Of a stretch of 64,000 nucleotides of DNA, positions 60,588 through 64,000 are shown one piece after another. The translations under genes were made by a program, and so were the position numbers. The stretch comes from Pantoea sp. Its GTDB lineage: Bacteria > Pseudomonadota > Gammaproteobacteria > Enterobacterales > Enterobacteriaceae. The stretch covers positions 62,001 to 126,000 of the forward strand of contig NZ_JAPWKD010000014.1 of the NCBI RefSeq assembly GCF_028283705.1, read 5' to 3'. The notes under the pieces are model-generated. The model saw only the letters and a list, made by a program, of their open reading frames with translations. It did no database searches and was not told the origin of the DNA. Numbering within the stretch: the first letter of the stretch is position 1; every line of letters starts with the position of its first letter.

Positions 60588-61385
60588 CTATTTTCCAGCA
60601 ACCGTCGCAAGGTGTTTCTCCAGCGCTTCGCGTGCGCGTTGTGCGGATTGTTCATCGACACGTTCCGCCAGTACCTGGGTCAGATGGCGTAACTGGTCTG
60701 CAGATAAACCGGTATTCATGCCGATCCGCATATGGGCCTGTATCTGAGCATCGACACCCTGAAGGGCAGACAACATGCTTATCGTCGCCAATTCACGGCT
60801 TTGCCAGTCGAGGTTATCCCGCTCAAAAATATCACCAAATAAATGTGTTCTGAGGTATTGGTTAATCGTTGGTGCAAAGTCGAACAGTGGTCCCTGGACA
60901 GGGGCACCAGACAAGCATGTCTGATTGTGGGTACCAGCCTCAAGCAATGCGCTTCCTTCGGGAATAGCCCGCGTCGGTTCATTACCTGGAACATCCTCAA
61001 TTCCTTGCTGTTTACGTTTTTCCAGTACCTTCATCATCTCGCCAAGAGCATTCAGGCTGCGCGGAAAACCCGCGTAGGCATAGAGTTGAATCAAAACCTC
61101 TTTTACTTCATTGACTGTCAGGCCAGCATCCAGGCTTTCGCCCAGCGCGGTATTAAGTTTGTCTATGGTGCCTGCTGCACCGAATGCCGCCACTGGAATA
61201 ATGGCTTGCTGGCGAGCAGACAAAATATCGGTTTTCACTTGCGTCGGGGAATTATCAGAACTTTGCATTGACTTTTTCTCACTAATGTCAGGGGCTGCAT
61301 CGCTAAAAGCAGATGTCAAACCAAGAAGTGTAACGATGGCGAAATTTTTAGCGCGGTGATAATTAAAAAGGGAAGCGTTTAACAT
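60588..61385 (-). CDS. Carboxymuconolactone decarboxylase (CMD) family protein with two CMD domains
   Basis: 265 residues. A short hydrophobic N-terminus (FAIVTLLGLTSAFSDAA) suggests export. CMD domain 1 about 60-120 (GLTVNEVKEVLIQLYAYAGFPRSLNAL), domain 2 about 180-255 (DWQSRELATISMLSALQG, HMRIGMNTGLSADQL). Neither domain shows the CxxC of AhpD, so peroxidase activity is unlikely. It is divergent from the LysR gene at 61692, a standard regulator-target layout. A broken cupin gene of the type often linked to CMD lies on the other side of that LysR gene. Confidence 0.85.
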   Translation of the reverse strand: MLNASLFNYHRAKNFAIVTLLGLTSAFSDAAPDISEKKSMQSSDNSPTQVKTDILSARQQAIIPVAAFGAAGTIDKLNTALGESLDAGLTVNEVKEVLIQLYAYAGFPRSLNALGEMMKVLEKRKQQGIEDVPGNEPTRAIPEGSALLEAGTHNQTCLSGAPVQGPLFDFAPTINQYLRTHLFGDIFERDNLDWQSRELATISMLSALQGVDAQIQAHMRIGMNTGLSADQLRHLTQVLAERVDEQSAQRAREALEKHLATVAGK

Positions 61386-61691
61386 CGGATTAATTCTCCG
61401 TTATTAAATTGCATGACCAGACGATGTAATAAAATAGTGATGCCGCTAATTCTTTTCAGAAATAACAATAAGCTGAGGGGGTGAAAATCCAGCTAAATAG
61501 GTTTTGCCTGAATAGTGGAGGGACTATACCTGCAAACAAGGCATTTGATAAGCAACGATAAATTGAAAGTGTTATGAGAATTACTCATTAATCATGCTGC
61601 AAAATGTTAAGACTCCGATCGAATCCTGGTGTCAAGTAGAATGGTATCGCGGTTAAAAGTTTTGCCATCTGAACAAGTGAAAGGGGTCTTT
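61386..61691. promoter_or_regulatory. Divergent promoter region CMD/LysR with TGAG-N5-CTCA box
   Basis: 306 bp without a gene. TGAGAATTACTCA at 61575-61587 is a dyad fitting the LysR T-N11-A pattern. The remainder is AT-rich and holds nothing else recognised. Confidence 0.45.
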
Positions 61692-62585
61692 TTGGCACGA
61701 GAAAATTTGAACGATCTTACGGCTTTTATTGTTGTCGCACGTTTGCAGAACTTCACTAAAGCTGCCGCGCAGCTTGGTATATCGCAATCCGCGTTGAGCC
61801 ATAGCCTGCGAACGCTTGAAAGCCGGCTTGGTGTGAAACTTCTTACCCGAACAACACGCAGTGTCTCACTCACGACAGTCGGTGAGACGATGCTGAATGA
61901 TATCGGGCCATACATCGATGGCATTCAGGATAAATTGCTGTCCCTGAAGGATTTGAGTAATCAACCCGCAGGCTGCATTCGTATATCAACATCGGATTAC
62001 GCCATTAATACCCTGATTTGGCCCAAAGTTGGTCAGTTTTTACGCGATTACCCGGAAATTCAGCTGGAACTTATTGATGACTATACGCTGACTGATATTG
62101 TCTCTGGCCGTTTTGATGCAGGAATCCGCTTTGGGGAACAAATCGCCAATGGGATGGTATCCGTTAAGATTGGGCCAGATGTTCGTTTTGCTGTTGTCGG
62201 TGCGCCGGAATACTTTGCGAATCATGATAAACCGCAACAGCCTAACGACCTGCTCAAACACAGCTGTATCAATTTACGCTTTCCAACCCATGGGAATTTG
62301 TATGCGTGGGAATTTGAGAAAGAAGGTAAGGGGATTAATGTTAAAGTGCAGGGGCAACTCATATTTAGCCGGATCTACCAAATATTAAATGCTGCTATTG
62401 AAGGCTATGGCCTGGCTTATGTCCCACGGGATATTGCCCAGCAATATCTCGATTCAGGGGCGCTGATCAGCGTGCTTGACGACTGGTGTCCTTACTGGGA
62501 TGGCTATTATATCTATTATCCAGGACGCAGACAGCCTTCAAAAGCCTTTAGTTTACTGCTTGATGCATTGCGGTTTTATAAATAA
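61692..62585 (+). CDS. LysR family transcriptional regulator
   Basis: About 297 residues if started at TTG 61692, chosen because AAGGGG lies five bases upstream and the family start (ENLNDLTAFIVVARLQNF) follows; longer starts at ATG 61641 or GTG 61629 lack ribosome sites. HTH: FTKAAAQLGISQSALSHSLRTLE. GCIRISTSDYAINTLIWPKVGQFL opens the effector domain. It probably controls the divergent CMD gene and perhaps the (now broken) cupin gene downstream. Confidence 0.88.
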   Translation: MARENLNDLTAFIVVARLQNFTKAAAQLGISQSALSHSLRTLESRLGVKLLTRTTRSVSLTTVGETMLNDIGPYIDGIQDKLLSLKDLSNQPAGCIRISTSDYAINTLIWPKVGQFLRDYPEIQLELIDDYTLTDIVSGRFDAGIRFGEQIANGMVSVKIGPDVRFAVVGAPEYFANHDKPQQPNDLLKHSCINLRFPTHGNLYAWEFEKEGKGINVKVQGQLIFSRIYQILNAAIEGYGLAYVPRDIAQQYLDSGALISVLDDWCPYWDGYYIYYPGRRQPSKAFSLLLDALRFYK

Positions 62586-62674
62586 TGACATTGAAAAGAC
62601 CTGCCTGGTGAAATATCTATTTTTAATTTAAATCGTGAGTGTTGACCTTTTTATTCAATAACCTTATGGAGTTT

Positions 62675-62997
62675 ATGATGCTTAAGAACAAAACTGCTGC
62701 ATTTTCACTATCATTAGGCTTGTTGTTTTCGTTATCGGCACTGGCCAATGAGATGCCAGCGATGACGATTTCTAAAAGTGGCAGCCGTGATTTTATTCAG
62801 AGACCACAGGAAAACTTCACCGGCCGGGTATGGGTCGATCCCCTGTTCAGGCCTGCTGCTCCTCAGCGTACGTAAGGCACTGGCATGGCGCAACGTCAAC
62901 AACCAGCGTTTCCCATATCGCTATTCAGGAAACCAGCAACGAAGGAACCAATGTTAACTGGCTGGAAAAAGTGGGAGACGAACAATATCTCCAGTGA
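62675..62997 (+). pseudogene. Cupin-domain protein gene with internal deletion and frame change
   Basis: The N-terminal part (ATG 62675, GGAG upstream) has a signal peptide (AAFSLSLGLLFSLSALA) and [15 protein letters not shown], the start of small exported cupins ((R)-mandelonitrile-lyase-like). It stops at TAA 62873. A second frame then gives [18 protein letters not shown] and ends [13 protein letters not shown] at 62997, the usual C-terminus. The central cupin barrel of about 60 residues with the metal-binding motif is missing, so it is not functional. Confidence 0.8.
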
Positions 62998-63091
62998 GAG
63001 CGTGTATTCACCCGTCATCAGTCACTGGATGGGTTCAGCCACCAAAGGCGTGACTGCACAGGTCAGACACGCCTTGAACCGGTGAGGGTAA

Positions 63092-63838
63092 TTAGAGTTC
63101 CTGGCTGGTGGGGCGATAAAGGATTTCGTTAATATCCACTTCCGCAGGCTGACAGATCGCAAATTCAACAACGCGTGCAAAAGAATCCGCGCCTACGGCA
63201 TGCTGTTGGTAGAAATCACGGATACCCTGGCCAATGTCTTTTTCCGTAATATGATCGGTCAGTTCGGTTGCAACGGCGCCGGGCGAAATAATGGTGGTGC
63301 GCAGATTCCATGCTTTCACTTCAGAGCGCAGCCCTTCGCTGATAGCCCGGACGGCATGTTTGGTAGCGCAATACACTGAACCCGCTGGCGTCACTTTATG
63401 GCCTGCAACGGATGAGACATTAATGATGTGGCCGCTTTTTTGCGCCTGCATATAAGGCAGCGCGGCAGCGATGCCATATAGTGTCCCTTTTAAGTTCACA
63501 TCAATCATATTGTCCCATTCATCCGTTTTCAGGCTGTCGAGGCGTGATTGCTGCATCAGCCCGGCGTTATTGAGCAACACATCAATACGACCAAACTTAT
63601 CAACCGCTGCCTTAAGCAAGGCTTCAACCTGTGCTTTACGCGTCACATCCGTGGCGACGGCGATGGCGATACCACCTTGTTTTTCAATATCGGCAACCAG
63701 TGATTGAAGGCGCTCTGCACGGCGGGCACCCAAAACAAGAATGGCACCCAGCTTACTCAGGTGGCGTGCAGTACATTCGCCCAGGCCACTGCTGGCACCA
63801 GTGATAACAACCACTTTATTTTTAATACCGTTACTCAT
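63092..63838 (-). CDS. SDR family oxidoreductase
   Basis: 248 residues from the ATG at 63838, with GGAGATAG upstream; the frame is open further to 63934 but without family sequence. NAD(P) site [20 protein letters not shown] (about 9-28), NNAG motif LLNNAGLM, Ser in INVSSVAG and Tyr-Lys in YCATK (about 154-158). Close to the YdfG/serine-3-dehydrogenase-like group. A near match to the local LysR box lies 83 bp upstream (63921-63933). Confidence 0.92.
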   Translation of the reverse strand: MSNGIKNKVVVITGASSGLGECTARHLSKLGAILVLGARRAERLQSLVADIEKQGGIAIAVATDVTRKAQVEALLKAAVDKFGRIDVLLNNAGLMQQSRLDSLKTDEWDNMIDVNLKGTLYGIAAALPYMQAQKSGHIINVSSVAGHKVTPAGSVYCATKHAVRAISEGLRSEVKAWNLRTTIISPGAVATELTDHITEKDIGQGIRDFYQQHAVGADSFARVVEFAICQPAEVDINEILYRPTSQEL

Positions 63839-64000
63839 TGGTCTATCTCCGTAATCTGGATAATGAAATGGTATCGCCACCATCAATATATTTGGAATGC
63901 CATTTCTCAGGATAGTGTTATGAGTAATTATCACAAATGAATGAAATAATAATGATGAACAATGAGTGATTAATAGAGGCGGATATTTATGCTTAATCAG
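63839..64000. promoter_or_regulatory. Upstream region of the SDR gene to the window end
   Basis: AT-rich, with TGAGTAATTATCA (63921-63933) resembling the LysR-type dyads at 59312 and 61575. An ATG at 63990 may begin another gene beyond the window; too little is visible to say. Confidence 0.35.

Noticed and set aside
1-64000. tRNA or rRNA genes and complete insertion sequences
   Set aside because: None recognised; no transposase motif (DDE, tyrosine or serine recombinase) appears in any long frame, so mobility is inferred only from replicon genes and deletion scars.

Overview
The window looks like part of a large plasmid of a Pantoea/Erwinia-type enterobacterium. A Rep_3-family initiator gene with 20-bp iterons on both sides, a P1-like parA-parB pair and a likely parS lie together at 8.4-13.4 kb, which marks the replicon core. 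The plant-associated Enterobacterales assignment rests on gene content: membrane-bound sugar oxidation, many small oxidoreductase/LysR modules and type VI effector remnants. It is an inference, because no species marker is present.

Layout. 0-2.3 kb: quinoprotein glucose dehydrogenase, cut by the window edge. 2.5-8.3 kb: TetR regulator, RibH2-type lumazine synthase, lipoprotein, a Fic-like HTH protein with five operator-like repeats at its promoter, an MFS/IclR divergent pair and an MFS fragment. 8.4-14.8 kb: parS, parB, parA, a 1.2-kb iteron field, repA, a GATC-rich candidate origin and 1.4 kb of AT-rich DNA with no gene. 14.8-25.1 kb: ABC-F ATPase, a polar amino-acid ABC transporter with aminotransferase and MmgE/PrpD enzyme (one permease is frameshifted), then small genes. 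24.6-45.4 kb: a GC-rich sulfur-scavenging island with two complete Dpp/Gsi-type ABC importers, three flavin-dependent LLM monooxygenases, two SfnB-like oxidoreductases, a four-domain rhodanese and a LysR regulator. Remnants of a Tlde1-type effector and its probable immunity gene interrupt it. 45.6-49.1 kb: three-subunit membrane-bound GMC dehydrogenase. 49.2-56.6 kb: lipocalin, LysR/YciI/SDR genes, and a probable PhoB-controlled pit-ppk2 phosphate/polyphosphate operon. 56.7-64 kb: DUF1471 protein, two aldo-keto reductases, LysR regulators, CMD protein, SDR and two decayed genes.

How it fits together. Glucose dehydrogenase and the three-subunit dehydrogenase would oxidise sugars in the periplasm and feed electrons to the quinone pool. 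The island would import organosulfur compounds and cleave them with reduced flavin, the rhodanese handling released sulfane sulfur. The plasmid-borne lumazine synthase may help flavin supply. The pit-ppk2 operon would import phosphate and store it as polyphosphate. Several genes are visibly broken (DUF1493, two MFS genes, a cupin gene, a Tlde1 gene, one permease), so the accessory parts are still being rearranged.

All family names come from reading translated sequence and motifs. No database search was run.
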